From Paragemmobacter ruber (GTDB taxonomy: Bacteria; Pseudomonadota; Alphaproteobacteria; Rhodobacterales; Rhodobacteraceae): DNA of 64,000 nt. The DNA lies in the NCBI RefSeq assembly GCF_009908315.1, contig NZ_JAAATW010000003.1, positions 186,001-250,000 on the forward strand. Direction: 5' to 3'. The position numbers and the translations under genes were made by a program. The notes under the pieces were generated by a model. It was given only the letters and a program-made list of their open reading frames with translations, did not search any database and was not told where the DNA came from. How positions within the stretch are numbered: position 1 is the stretch's first letter; each line of letters opens with the position of its first letter. Shown piece after piece: positions 37,783-46,685 of the stretch.

Positions 37783-37941
37783 GTCTCGACCTCGGGTAGT
37801 GGGGACATGCCCCTGATTTCGCTTTGCGATCAGCGGTTTGCCCGCTTTCCGTGCGAGCCGTCACCTGCCATCGAATGAGGCGCGGAAAATACCCGGATTT
37901 GGTTCGGGCGCAAGCCCCTTTCTTGCGCTTTTCGCGAAGGG

Positions 37942-38544
37942 CTATTCGCCCCCCTCCGAAGGCGTCAGCCGATCGCGCAGGGCAGCGAGCGATGCGAAGG
38001 GTTTCAGATCCTCGTCGCGCAGGGGGGCGGCGCCGGGCGGGGCAAAGGTCGCCTCGCCCAGCGCGACACCCGGCGCCCGGGGGTAGAGCGGCAGGGAAAG
38101 CTCCAGCGCCTCCAGGGCGACAGCGCCGGGATCAATCACCTCGGGGAGGAGTTCCTGACTGTCATCCTCGGGCATCTCGACCTCATCGCCTTCGGGGTCC
38201 TGCCAATCGGCGAGGTAGAGGCGCCGCACGGGTTCCGCGATGCTGGCTGGAACGGGCGCGAGCGTGACGGAACAGGGCTGTACGATGGAGGCGGTCAACT
38301 CGGCCTCAAGCTCAAAGTCGCTGCGGCCGCTGGGGCGCAGTTCGCCGCGAAAGCGCAGGGCGGGCAGATCAAGCAGGCCCAGCGCGGCCGCAATGGCGGC
38401 GCGCGTCGCGGCATCGGGGCGCAGATCGAACCGCGTCGGCTTGCGCGACGACAGGGTTGCGCTGCGCAACGGGTGGCGCAGGGGCGCGTCGGTGGCGGGT
38501 TCGGCCGGGGCTTGGGCGGGTTTTTCGGGCGTCGGGCGGGGCAT
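37942..38544 (-). CDS. DUF177 (YceD) protein, 23S rRNA accumulation factor family
   Basis: A 200-residue DUF177 protein. The central part has the family pattern (RFRGELRPSGRSDFELEAEL; IVQPCSVTLAPVPASIAEPV) and the conserved acidic LEALELSLPLYPRAPG near residue 160. YceD proteins bind or protect 23S rRNA and are encoded before rpmF almost everywhere, as here. The N-terminus is Pro-rich; MPRPTPEKP is taken as the start, while an 81-codon upstream extension overlaps the bamE promoter and is rejected. A start nearer the SSRKPTRFDL segment is also possible. Confidence 0.82.
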   Translation of the reverse strand: MPRPTPEKPAQAPAEPATDAPLRHPLRSATLSSRKPTRFDLRPDAATRAAIAAALGLLDLPALRFRGELRPSGRSDFELEAELTASIVQPCSVTLAPVPASIAEPVRRLYLADWQDPEGDEVEMPEDDSQELLPEVIDPGAVALEALELSLPLYPRAPGVALGEATFAPPGAAPLRDEDLKPFASLAALRDRLTPSEGGE

Positions 38545-38770
38545 CGGGTGGGGCTCCGGGCGGGGGATGGGGCGTGTCCTGCCGCACGTTCCTGCCAACT
38601 CCGGTGTGGTGGGGGCTGTTCCATTCTTGAACAGTGGCCCGTCCTTCTGTAAGCCGGAACGAAAGCGCCGTGTGCGACCGTTGAGAACTGCAATACGTGT
38701 TGTGCAGGCGCATGACAAGGCAAGCAGGCGTGACCAGCGGTTGACGCGGCAGTGGCAGGTAGGGAACGGA

Positions 38771-39253
38771 ATGGGTTTCTTTGGCAAGATGGCGGCCTCT
38801 GCGGGTCTTGGCAGGGGAGTGCGGCTGGGCCTGATCGGCGCGGTCCTGTTTATTGCGGCCTGTTCGACGATCTATCGCAATCATGGCTATGTCCCGTCCG
38901 AGGATGAACTGGCCCTGATCGAGGTGGGCGTGGACACGCGCGAGAGCGTGAACGAAAAGATCGGCCGCCCCTCGGCTTCGGGCCTTTTGAACGATACCGG
39001 CTGGTTCTACGTGCAAAGCCGCTGGGCCTATCGCGGTGCGCTGGAACCGCGCGAGATTGACCGGCAGGTGGTGTCGATCACCTTCAGCGAAGGCGGGATC
39101 GTGCAGAATGTCGAACGCTTCGGGCTGGAGCGGGGCAAGGTCGTGCCGCTGTCGCGCCGTGTGACCGAATCCAACGTGCAGGGTCTGAGCGTGATCCAGC
39201 AGCTGCTGGGAAGCTTCGGGCGCGTCGCGCCGGGCCTGTTGACCGGGGATTGA
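38771..39253 (+). CDS. bamE: Outer membrane assembly lipoprotein BamE
   Basis: Small lipoprotein of the beta-barrel assembly machine (SmpA/OmlA family). The 160-residue precursor has a lipoprotein signal peptide with lipobox LFIAAC, the modified cysteine being Cys31. The mature domain carries GVDTRESVNEKIGRPSASGL and the aromatic YVQSRWAYRG segment, then QVVSITFSEGGIVQNVERFG. The start follows AGGGAACGGA; the long upstream open frame is antisense to DUF177 and is not real. It is divergent from DUF177 and ends in a terminator. Confidence 0.92.
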   Translation: MGFFGKMAASAGLGRGVRLGLIGAVLFIAACSTIYRNHGYVPSEDELALIEVGVDTRESVNEKIGRPSASGLLNDTGWFYVQSRWAYRGALEPREIDRQVVSITFSEGGIVQNVERFGLERGKVVPLSRRVTESNVQGLSVIQQLLGSFGRVAPGLLTGD

Positions 39254-39289
39254 TCGCGGCCTTTGGGCCATGCCCGCAAGGCCAAAGGG

Positions 39290-39314
39290 GCGCGGCAGAG
39301 CCGCGCGCCTTTTT
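39290..39314 (+). terminator. Terminator after bamE
   Basis: GCGCGGC, loop AGA, GCCGCGC, then GCC and TTTTT. It stands 37 bases beyond the bamE stop and just before the end of the convergent msrB gene. Confidence 0.78.
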
Positions 39315-39323
39315 CTTTCCGCC

Positions 39324-39716
39324 TCAGTTTTCGGGTTCGAAGGTCAGCGCCACGCCGTTGATGCAGTAGCGCAGGCCCGTCGGCGCGGGACCGTCGGGAA
39401 AGACATGGCCCAGATGCGCCTCGCACCGGTTGCAATGCACCTCGGTCCGGCGCATCCACAGCGTGCGGTCTTCCTGTTCGCCCACCAATTCGGGGTCGAT
39501 CGGCTGCCAGAACGAGGGCCAGCCGGTGCCGCTGTCGAATTTCGTGCGCGCATCGAACAGCGGTGCGTCACAGCAGACGCAGCGGAACGTCCCGGGCGCC
39601 TTGGGGAAGTCGTCATGCGTGAAGGCCCGCTCGGTGGCGTGCTTGCGCGTCACGCGATAGGCGAGATCCGACAGTTGCGCCCGCCATTCGGCATCCGATT
39701 TCACGACCTTTTCCAT
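39324..39716 (-). CDS. msrB: Peptide-methionine (R)-S-oxide reductase
   Basis: Reduces methionine-R-sulfoxide in oxidised proteins. The 130 residues have the MsrB fold with zinc cysteines CVCC near 47 and CNRC near 95, the substrate region [23 protein letters not shown], and the catalytic cysteine in RYCINGVAL near 117. No signal peptide, so it is cytosolic. It converges with bamE. Confidence 0.95.
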   Translation of the reverse strand: MEKVVKSDAEWRAQLSDLAYRVTRKHATERAFTHDDFPKAPGTFRCVCCDAPLFDARTKFDSGTGWPSFWQPIDPELVGEQEDRTLWMRRTEVHCNRCEAHLGHVFPDGPAPTGLRYCINGVALTFEPEN

Positions 39717-39841
39717 CCTGTGTCTTCCTTATCTGGAGCACGGCCCGGGGAAGATTTCCCGTGGGGCTTGCGTCGCCATTTGCCTCTGTCGCATATCTAG
39801 ACCGCTGAGTTTGCGTCGCCAAGCGGCGAGGAGCGAGTAGG

Positions 39842-40588
39842 GTGCAACCGTTCTGCAAGGGCCAGTTCCGTGCGCGACTGGCCGGGTCCCCTGATGATAT
39901 ACGCGCGGCGCAGCGGCTGCGTTACCGGGCGTTTCGTGGCGGTCGTGACGGGGGGGATGCGCAGCTTGGCGCCTTGGACCATGACGCGCTGGATGCGCGC
40001 TGCGATCACCTGATCCTTGAGACGGTCGATGGCGCAGAGATCGTGGGAACCTGCCGTCTGGTCGTGATCCGGCACCCGCAGGAAATGGATCGCAGCTACA
40101 GCGCGCAGTTCTACGCCTTGCGCACCCCGGACAGGCTGACCGATCCGCGGCTGGAGATCGGGCGGTTCTGCCTTTCGCCCGCGCTGCGTGATCCGGATGC
40201 GCTGCGGCTGGCCTGGGCGGCGCTGACGCGGATCGTGGAAACCGAGGGCGTGGTGCAGATGTTTGGCTGTTCATCCTTTGCAGGGGTGGATCCGGGGGCG
40301 CATGCCGACGCGCTGGCCCTGCTGGCGGCGCACCATATTGGCCCGGTCGCGGATCGCCCCGGTCGCAAGGCGCCCGAGACGGTGCCTTTGGTTCCTGCCG
40401 CGCATGATCCTCGGCGCGCGCTGATGCAGATGCCGCCCTTGCTGCGCAGTTACCTTGCCATGGGGGGATGGGTCAGTGACCATGCGGTGATCGACCGTGA
40501 CCTGAACACGCTGCATGTTTTTACTGCTGTCGATATCGCGGCCATTCCCCCGGCCCGGGCGCGGCTGTTGCGCGCGGATGCCAGCTGA
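39842..40588 (+). CDS. olsB: GNAT-like N-acyltransferase, OlsB family
   Basis: A 248-residue protein matching the L-ornithine N-alpha-acyltransferase (OlsB) family, which makes lyso-ornithine lipid from 3-hydroxyacyl-ACP. Seen are RYRAFRGG near residue 28, CDHLILETVDGAEIVGTCRL near 55, RLEIGRFCLSPALRD-type sequence near 103 and FGCSSFAGVDP near 140. The start is GTG, with GGCGAGGAG nine bases before it. olsA is not adjacent; the related hemolysin-like acyltransferases are an alternative. Confidence 0.82.
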   Translation: MQPFCKGQFRARLAGSPDDIRAAQRLRYRAFRGGRDGGDAQLGALDHDALDARCDHLILETVDGAEIVGTCRLVVIRHPQEMDRSYSAQFYALRTPDRLTDPRLEIGRFCLSPALRDPDALRLAWAALTRIVETEGVVQMFGCSSFAGVDPGAHADALALLAAHHIGPVADRPGRKAPETVPLVPAAHDPRRALMQMPPLLRSYLAMGGWVSDHAVIDRDLNTLHVFTAVDIAAIPPARARLLRADAS

Positions 40589-40597
40589 GGCGTCTGC

Positions 40598-40636
40598 GCT
40601 GACGGGGAGGAGCTGACGGGGAGGTGCTGACGGGCG
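40598..40636 (+). repeat. Short tandem repeat with ribosome-site-like core before the ABC-F gene
   Basis: GCTGACGGGGAGGA, GCTGACGGGGAGGT and GCTGACGGGCG follow one another (14-bp period, about 2.8 copies). Each full copy contains GGGGAGG. The repeat lies between olsB and the ABC-F ATG at 40672 and could change initiation by supplying more than one Shine-Dalgarno sequence, in particular for an in-frame GTG at 40624. Confidence 0.7.
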
Positions 40637-40671
40637 TTGACGGCGCGCGGTCGCCCGCATACCTGACCGGC

Positions 40672-42489
40672 ATGGCACGCGCACCCCTTCTTCAGCTTTC
40701 GTCGATCTCGCTCACCTTCGGGGGGAACCCGGTTTTTGATGGCCTTGACCTTGTGGTGCAGCCCGGGGACCGGGTGGCGCTGGTCGGGCGCAACGGATCG
40801 GGCAAGTCCACGCTGATGAAGGTGATGGCGGGATTGGTCGATCCCGATCAGGGCAGCCGCACGGTTCCGCCCGGGGTGAGCGTGGGCTACATGGAACAGG
40901 ATCCCGATCTTTCGGGGTTCGAAACGCTGGGCGACTTTGCCGCCAGCGCCTTGCCCGAGGCCGAGGCCTATCGTGTGGCGATGGTGGCCGAGGGGTTGAA
41001 GTTCCGCCCCGAAACGCCCGTCGCCACCGCATCCGGCGGCGAGCGGCGCCGGGCGGCGCTGGCCAAGCTTCTGGCCGAGGCGCCCGAACTGATGCTGCTC
41101 GATGAGCCGACGAACCATCTGGATATCCAGGCCATCGAATGGCTGGAGGGAGAGCTGTCCTCGACCCGCGCGGCCTTTGTCCTGATAAGCCATGACCGCG
41201 CCTTTCTGCGGGCGCTGACGCGCAACACGCTGTGGATCGACCGGGGCGAGGTGCGGCGCCGGGAGGCGGGCTTTGACGGCTTTGAGGAATGGCGCGAAAC
41301 CGTCTGGGCCGAAGAGGACGAGGCGCGCCACAAGCTGGAACGCAAGATCAAGGCCGAGGCCAAATGGGCGGTGGAGGGCATCAGCGCCCGCCGCAAGCGC
41401 AATATGGGGCGGGTGCGCGCGCTGGCCGCGCTGCGGGCGGAGCGGGCGGCGATGATCCGCAGGCAAGGCACAGCGGCGATGGAGCTGGAGAGCGGCACCA
41501 CGAGCGGCAAGCGCGTGATCGAGGCGAAGGGGCTGACCAAGGCCTTCGGGGACCGCCGCATCGTGACGGGCCTTGATCTGCGGGTGCTGCGCGGGGATCG
41601 GGTGGCCTTTGTCGGACCGAACGGGGTGGGCAAGACGACCATCCTGAAGATGCTGGTGGGTGAGCTTGCGCCGGATGCGGGGACGGTCACGCTGGGCACC
41701 AATCTGGAGATTGCGGTCTTCGATCAGACCCGCGCGCAACTCGACCCGGAGGCGAGCCTGTGGGAAAACCTGACCGGCGATCCGGGGATGCGGGTGTCGG
41801 GGGCGGCGGATCAGGTGATGGTGCGCGGCACGCCCCGGCATGTGGTGGGGTATCTGAAGGATTTCCTGTTCGACGAACGGCAGGCCCGCGCCCCGGTGAA
41901 GAGCCTGTCAGGTGGGGAAAAGGCGCGGCTGTTGCTGGCCCGGCTGATGGCGCGGCCGTCCAACCTGCTTATCCTTGACGAACCGACCAACGACCTGGAC
42001 ATTGAGACGCTGGATCTGCTGCAGGATCTGCTTGGCGATTACGACGGCACCGTGCTGCTGGTCAGCCATGACCGGGATTTCATCGACCGTGTCGCCACGG
42101 CGACCGTCGCGCTTGAAGGCGCGGGGCGGGCGACGGTCTATGCGGGGGGGTGGTCGGATTATGCCGCGCAGCGCCCGGCAGAGGCAGCAGCGCAAGCAAC
42201 CAAGGCCGAGGTGAAGCGGCCTGCAGCGGAGCCGCCCGCGGCCCCGGTGAAGGCCGAGGCCAAGGCATCCGGCCTGAGCTTTCCGGAACGCAAGCGGCTG
42301 GAGGCGCTGCCGGGGATCATCGCCCGGCTGGAGGCGGAGATGGCCAAGCTCGGCGAGCTTCTGTCCGATCCTGACCTGTTCCAGCGCGAGCCGGTGAAGT
42401 TCCGCAAGGCGACCGAGGCGCTGGCCGAACGGCAGAGCGCGCTGGAGGCGGCAGAGATGGAATGGCTGGCGCTGGAAGAGCGCGCCTGA
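40672..42489 (+). CDS. ABC-F family ATPase (Uup-like)
   Basis: A 605-residue cytosolic protein with two ABC domains and no membrane segment. Walker A motifs are GRNGSGKST near residue 38 and GPNGVGKTT near 318; signatures are ASGGERRRAAL and LSGGEKARLLL; both Walker B segments end LLDEPTNHLD or ILDEPTNDLD. The linker between domains is basic and helical; the C-terminus after about residue 505 is the Ala/Lys-rich coiled coil typical of Uup. ABC-F proteins act on stalled ribosomes. ATG 40672 has a poor ribosome site; GTG 40624, which has GGAGGAG, would add 16 residues. Confidence 0.92.
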   Translation: MARAPLLQLSSISLTFGGNPVFDGLDLVVQPGDRVALVGRNGSGKSTLMKVMAGLVDPDQGSRTVPPGVSVGYMEQDPDLSGFETLGDFAASALPEAEAYRVAMVAEGLKFRPETPVATASGGERRRAALAKLLAEAPELMLLDEPTNHLDIQAIEWLEGELSSTRAAFVLISHDRAFLRALTRNTLWIDRGEVRRREAGFDGFEEWRETVWAEEDEARHKLERKIKAEAKWAVEGISARRKRNMGRVRALAALRAERAAMIRRQGTAAMELESGTTSGKRVIEAKGLTKAFGDRRIVTGLDLRVLRGDRVAFVGPNGVGKTTILKMLVGELAPDAGTVTLGTNLEIAVFDQTRAQLDPEASLWENLTGDPGMRVSGAADQVMVRGTPRHVVGYLKDFLFDERQARAPVKSLSGGEKARLLLARLMARPSNLLILDEPTNDLDIETLDLLQDLLGDYDGTVLLVSHDRDFIDRVATATVALEGAGRATVYAGGWSDYAAQRPAEAAAQATKAEVKRPAAEPPAAPVKAEAKASGLSFPERKRLEALPGIIARLEAEMAKLGELLSDPDLFQREPVKFRKATEALAERQSALEAAEMEWLALEERA

Positions 42490-42730
42490 GGCTTGCGGAC
42501 GCGGCAGGCAACGGGCGGAATCCTCACGGAAACTCACGGAATTTTGAGGGCTTAGGCCAAAACTGGCCAGTTCGCGCGATGGGCTGCGCCAATTCCTGCC
42601 AGTTGCGTTCACATGTGTTCACCAGACTGTCATGCGGCCTTGCTTGCCCCCCATCCGCGGCGCAGATGTGACGCACGAGACGGCCGCTGCGACGCGCGGA
42701 CGGCCGCGATCAAGGCACAGGAGACAGATT

Positions 42731-43315
42731 ATGAAATTGATGACAGCAAAGGTTGCTGCGGCCGCGCTGGCCGTGTTTGGCGCCGCCCCGGCGCTGGCGG
42801 GTGGCCCGACCGAGGCCTATGTGGAGCCGACCGTTGCCCCGGCCCCGGCGCCGGTGGCCGCGCCTTCGGCGGATTGGAGCGGGTTCTACGCCGGTGGTCA
42901 GCTGGGCTATGGCGATGTGGGCGGTGTGGTTGAGGGCAGCGGGTTCACCTCGGGCCTGATCGCCGGTTACCGCGCCGATTTCGGCCAGTTCGTGGCGGGT
43001 GTTGAGGCCAACTACGACTGGACCGACATTGATCTGGCGGGCGGTGCGGCCACGCTGGACAACGTGGCGCGCCTGAAGCTGATCGGCGGCTACGATCTGG
43101 GCCCGGCGCTGGTCTACGGCACGGTGGCGGCGGCGCGGGCGGAAAGCTCGCTCGGCAGCGATGACGGCTATGCCTATGGCGTCGGCATGGACTATGCCGT
43201 GACCGACCGCGTGACGGTGGGTGCGGAACTGCTGGAGCACAAGTTCGACAACTATCTGGGCGTGGGCGATGTGGATGCGACCACGTTCAACACCCGGGTC
43301 GGCTTCCGCTTCTGA
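42731..43315 (+). CDS. Outer-membrane beta-barrel protein (OmpA/Omp25-like porin family)
   Basis: A 194-residue precursor. Residues 1-23 are a signal peptide (MKLMTAKVAAAALAVFGAAP to ALA), followed by a Pro/Ala linker and an eight-stranded barrel-like domain with alternating strands: WSGFYAGGQLGYGDVGG, GLIAGYRADFGQFVAGVEAN, and the C-terminal FNTRVGFRF ending in the aromatic residue that signals outer-membrane assembly. Alphaproteobacterial proteins of this shape are abundant surface proteins. GGAGACAGATT precedes the ATG. A terminator follows. Confidence 0.88.
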   Translation: MKLMTAKVAAAALAVFGAAPALAGGPTEAYVEPTVAPAPAPVAAPSADWSGFYAGGQLGYGDVGGVVEGSGFTSGLIAGYRADFGQFVAGVEANYDWTDIDLAGGAATLDNVARLKLIGGYDLGPALVYGTVAAARAESSLGSDDGYAYGVGMDYAVTDRVTVGAELLEHKFDNYLGVGDVDATTFNTRVGFRF

Positions 43316-43365
43316 TCGCAGGATCAACGGGTTATCCGCCCGTTAAGCATGTGTTAACCATCAAG

Positions 43366-43394
43366 ACGGGCGGTCCTGCGGGGCCGCCCGTTTT
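43366..43394. terminator. Terminator of the outer-membrane protein gene
   Basis: ACGGGCGG, ten-base loop, CCGCCCGT followed by TTTT. It lies 50 bases after the barrel-protein stop and touches the end of the convergent PLP decarboxylase gene. Confidence 0.8.
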
Positions 43395-44785
43395 CATTTC
43401 GCGCGCCCCATCAGTTCGCCCACCACCTGCGGAATGGTCCTCACATCCGCTTCGGTGCAATCGAACTGCCCCACCTGCACGCGGATGACAAATCGGCCCG
43501 CGTGGCGGGTCTGGGTAAGGTAGATGCGGCCATCGTCGTTGATGCGGGTGAGCAGGGCTTCGGTTTCCGTGTCGCTGGCAAGGGCAAAGGTGAAGAGCGA
43601 AAGCGCGGGTTCGGTGGTGATCGTGATGCCGGGCAACCGCGCCAGCGCATCGCGCGCCTGACGCGCCCAAGCCACATGGTTGCGGACCCGGGCGCGCAGG
43701 CCCGACAGACCATAAGCGCGAAGGGTGAACCAAAGCTTAAGCGCGCGGAAGCGCCGCCCGAGCGGCACCGTCCATTCGTTGAAATTGGTGATCTCTTCCC
43801 GCCCGGCGGTTTCCAGATAGGTGGGGCGCAGGCCGAGCGTGCGGATCTGCGGCCCCGGATCGGCGAGGAACTGCACGGCGCAATCGAATTGCGCGCCCAT
43901 CCATTTATGGGGGTTGAACACGATGCTGTCGGCCCCTTCGACCCCCGCCCAGAGGGGGCGGAATTCGGGGCAGATCATCGCGCTGCCCGCCCAGGCGGCA
44001 TCGACATGGACGGGCAGGCCTGCGGCCTTGGCCACCGCGATGGAATCGGCGATGCGGTCGAAGGCGCCGACCGAGGTGCCGCCTGCGCAAAGGATCACGC
44101 CTGCGGGAAGAAACCCTGCCGCGCGGTCGGCCGCGATGGCGGCGGCCAGCGCGCCGGGCTGCAGGGAGAGGTGGCTATCCGTCGGAATCTTCACCAGATT
44201 TTCCTGACCGATCCCGGCGATGCGGGCGCCCTTGTCCACCGAGGAATGGGTTTCCGCGCTGGCATATAGGCGCAGGCGGGGCAGGGCGGAGAGGCCATTT
44301 TGCAGGCCCGCCCAGCCCAGCGCCTGTTCGCGCATGGTCAGGATGGCCGAGAGCGTGGCGGTGGTGGCGCTGTCATGGATCGTGCCGGTGAAGGTGGCGG
44401 GCAGGCCCAGCGCCTGCGCCAGCCAGCGGATCATGACCTGTTCCACTTCCGTCACCGCAGGCGAGGTTTGCCACAGCATGCCCTGCGCGGCGATGGCATT
44501 GGCGAGTTGTTCGGCCAGCATCGAGGCGGGGGAGGCATTGGCGGGGAAATAGGCGAAGAAGCGGGGATGCTGCCAATGGGTCAGGCCTGGGGGGATGATG
44601 CGGGCGAAATCGGCGAAGATCGCCTCGGGGCTTTCGGGGTGTTCCGGCGGTGCCTCGGGCAGTTGCGCGGCAATCGCGCCGGGAGCGAGGGGGGCGCGGA
44701 CGGGGCGGTTGCGCAGGGTGGCATGATAATTATGCGCCCAGTCGGCGGCGATCTTTGACCAGTGGCGCAGGTCATCGTGATCCAT
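43394..44785 (-). CDS. PLP-dependent decarboxylase, aromatic-L-amino-acid decarboxylase family
   Basis: A 463-residue group II pyridoxal-phosphate decarboxylase. Family landmarks are THWQHPRFFAYFPANASPAS near residue 78, the HDSATTATLSAIL segment, VDAAWAGSAM with the cofactor-binding Asp, and the PLP lysine in FNPHKWMGAQFDC near residue 295. The substrate could be an aromatic amino acid (Trp, Tyr, DOPA) but is not determined from sequence. The start MDHDDLRHWS follows GGGGGAAAATC; the upstream 18 codons are not family-like. It is divergent from cysS across a 423-base gap. Confidence 0.88.
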   Translation of the reverse strand: MDHDDLRHWSKIAADWAHNYHATLRNRPVRAPLAPGAIAAQLPEAPPEHPESPEAIFADFARIIPPGLTHWQHPRFFAYFPANASPASMLAEQLANAIAAQGMLWQTSPAVTEVEQVMIRWLAQALGLPATFTGTIHDSATTATLSAILTMREQALGWAGLQNGLSALPRLRLYASAETHSSVDKGARIAGIGQENLVKIPTDSHLSLQPGALAAAIAADRAAGFLPAGVILCAGGTSVGAFDRIADSIAVAKAAGLPVHVDAAWAGSAMICPEFRPLWAGVEGADSIVFNPHKWMGAQFDCAVQFLADPGPQIRTLGLRPTYLETAGREEITNFNEWTVPLGRRFRALKLWFTLRAYGLSGLRARVRNHVAWARQARDALARLPGITITTEPALSLFTFALASDTETEALLTRINDDGRIYLTQTRHAGRFVIRVQVGQFDCTEADVRTIPQVVGELMGRAK

Positions 44786-45062
44786 GATTTTCCCCCTGTT
44801 CAGGGTGCTGACTTGATCAGGCGGGGGGACGGGCTGCAAGGGGCGGCGTTCTGTTCTTTAAATCAGGGGGTTGGCGGGTTTTGCCCGTGCAGAAGGGGTG
44901 CCACAGCGGGTGCAGCAGGCCAGTGCAGCAAGGTGTATGCACGCCGCGGACGGGCGGCAGGGCAAATCTTAAGGTTAACCATGCAGCGCGAATCGGGGGG
45001 CAGGATCGGACAAGTTGCGCTTGGCAGGCGTGCGGATTGGTTGTAGCGAGAGGCGCATGAGC

Positions 45063-45101
45063 ATGAAGGGCATCATCGGCATCTGCTGCATTCCCCGCTG
45101 A
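45063..45101 (+). CDS. Putative leader peptide with Cys-Cys, upstream of cysS
   Basis: A 12-codon frame, MKGIIGICCIPR, then TGA. GAGAGG lies nine bases before ATG 45063; an ATG two codons earlier (45057) would give a 14-residue version. Two adjacent cysteine codons (45084-45089) near the end, just upstream of cysteinyl-tRNA synthetase, and competing RNA pairings right behind it, are what an amino-acid attenuator looks like. The stretch 44786-45056 before it, the rest of this 423-base gap, shows no gene. Confidence 0.55.
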   Translation: MKGIIGICCIPR

Positions 45102-45110
45102 CCAATGGTC

Positions 45111-45178
45111 GCGCGGGCCTTCTTCTCGTTCCCCTGAACAGACGAAGTTGATAGACCCGCGCCGGGAGTGGCGGGTCT
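45111..45178 (+). promoter_or_regulatory. Candidate cysteine-responsive attenuator before cysS
   Basis: GCGCGGG at 45111-45117 can pair with CCCGCGC at 45156-45162. The same downstream strand can instead form an 8-bp hairpin, AGACCCGC (45153-45160) with GCGGGTCT (45171-45178). The two structures exclude each other. The first arm starts ten bases after the leader stop, so a ribosome resting there would cover it, while one stalled on the Cys codons would not. No clear U-run follows the second hairpin, so whether it stops transcription or affects translation is open. Confidence 0.45.
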
Positions 45179-45208
45179 GCTGTTGGGCCGCATATCGGGA
45201 TTTGGGAC

Positions 45209-46600
45209 ATGGTGACGATCCGGCTGCACAATGGAAAGACGCGGATGAAGGAGGTCTTCGTCCCGATCGACCCGATGAATGTGCGGGTCTATGTCTGCGG
45301 ACCCACGGTCTATGACCGGGCGCATCTGGGCAATGCGCGCCCCGTGGTGGTGTTCGACACGCTGTTTCGGCTGCTGCGCCATGTCTATGGCGCGGGGCAT
45401 GTGACCTATGTGCGAAACTTCACCGATGTGGATGACAAGATCAACGCCACGGCGCTGGCGCGGAAGGAGGCGGGGGCGGCGGGCACGCTGGAGGCCCTGA
45501 TCGCCGAGCGGACGGAGGAGACGATCCGCTGGTATCATGAAGACATGGATGCCTTGGGCGCGCTGCGGCCCACGCATGAGCCGCGCGCCACGGCCTATGT
45601 GGGGCAGATGATCGCGATGATCGCGGAGCTGGTCGCGCGGGGCCATGCCTATGCGAGGGATGGGCATGTGCTGTTCCGGGTGCGGTCTTTTGCCGAATAC
45701 GGGCGGCTGTCGGGCCGATCGGTCGATGACATGATCGCGGGCGCGCGGGTGGAGGTGGCGCCCTTCAAGGAAGACCCGATGGATTTCGTGCTGTGGAAGC
45801 CGTCGGATGACAGCCTGCCGGGGTGGCAGAGCCCCTGGGGCCGGGGGCGGCCGGGCTGGCATATCGAGTGTTCGGCCATGTCTCTGGCGCTGCTGGGGGC
45901 ATCCTTCGACATCCATGGCGGGGGGATCGATCTGCAATTTCCCCATCACGAGAATGAGGTGGCGCAAAGCTGCTGCGCCCATCCGGAGGCGGAGTTTGCC
46001 CGGGTCTGGATGCATAACGAGATGCTGCAAGTGGAGGGGAAGAAGATGTCCAAATCCCTGGGCAATTTCTTCACCGTGCGCGATCTTCTGGGGCAGGGCG
46101 TGCCGGGCGAAGTGATCCGGCTGGTGTTTCTGGGGACGCATTACGGGCGGCCGATGGACTGGACGGCGGAGAAGGCCGGGCAGGCGGAGGCCACCTTGCG
46201 GAAATGGCGGGCGATGGTGGCAGGGGTTCAGCCGTCCGCGCCGTCGGGCGCGGTGGTCGCGGCGCTGGCCGATGATCTGAACACGGCTGGGGCGATTGCG
46301 GAACTGCATGCGCTGGCGGCGGCGGGGGATGCGGCGGGGTTGAAGGCATCGGCGGGGCTGATGGGGCTGTTGCAGGATGACATGGGCGGCTGGGCCGAGG
46401 CGGGGGTGGACCTTGCGCCCTATGCCGCGCGGCTGGCGGCGCTGCGGGCGGCGGCGATGGAGACGAAGGACTTTGCCCCGGTCGATGCGATGAAGGCGGC
46501 GCTGCTGGCGGCGGGGGTGGAGGTGCGGATGTCGAAGGCGGGGGTGGAGGTGTTGCCCGGGCCGGGATTCGATGCCGCGAAGCTGGAGGGGCTGTTGTGA
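45209..46600 (+). CDS. cysS: Cysteine-tRNA ligase
   Basis: Class I synthetase charging tRNA-Cys. The 463-residue product shows the zinc and HIGH region [19 protein letters not shown] near residue 28, [14 protein letters not shown] near 215, the zinc-binding [12 protein letters not shown] near 240 and [11 protein letters not shown] near 275. It has a normal C-terminal anticodon domain. GGGATTTGGGAC precedes the ATG. A Cys-Cys leader peptide and alternative hairpins stand directly before it, and two palindromes plus GC hairpins directly after it. Confidence 0.96.
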   Translation: MVTIRLHNGKTRMKEVFVPIDPMNVRVYVCGPTVYDRAHLGNARPVVVFDTLFRLLRHVYGAGHVTYVRNFTDVDDKINATALARKEAGAAGTLEALIAERTEETIRWYHEDMDALGALRPTHEPRATAYVGQMIAMIAELVARGHAYARDGHVLFRVRSFAEYGRLSGRSVDDMIAGARVEVAPFKEDPMDFVLWKPSDDSLPGWQSPWGRGRPGWHIECSAMSLALLGASFDIHGGGIDLQFPHHENEVAQSCCAHPEAEFARVWMHNEMLQVEGKKMSKSLGNFFTVRDLLGQGVPGEVIRLVFLGTHYGRPMDWTAEKAGQAEATLRKWRAMVAGVQPSAPSGAVVAALADDLNTAGAIAELHALAAAGDAAGLKASAGLMGLLQDDMGGWAEAGVDLAPYAARLAALRAAAMETKDFAPVDAMKAALLAAGVEVRMSKAGVEVLPGPGFDAAKLEGLL

Positions 46601-46602
46601 GT

Positions 46603-46679
46603 CAAAATTCTTCGAAGAATTTTGCAAATTCCTTCGAAGGAATTTGGGGGGGCGCTGCCCCCGTCCGCCTGCGGCGGAC
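46603..46679. repeat. Paired 22-bp TTCGAA palindromes plus GC hairpins after cysS
   Basis: CAAAATTCTTC-GAAGAATTTTG (46603-46624) abuts CAAATTCCTTC-GAAGGAATTTG (46625-46646); both are perfect. They are followed by GGGGGC-GCT-GCCCCC and GTCCGCC-TGC-GGCGGAC hairpins. The two-palindrome module has the same layout as 12032-12075. It starts two bases after the cysS stop and is a likely terminator or mRNA 3'-end element. Confidence 0.7.
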
Positions 46680-46685
46680 CCCCCC

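Noticed and set aside
45153-45178. Calling the hairpin before cysS a plain intrinsic terminator
   Set aside because: No U-run follows it. It is kept only as one arm of a possible attenuator.
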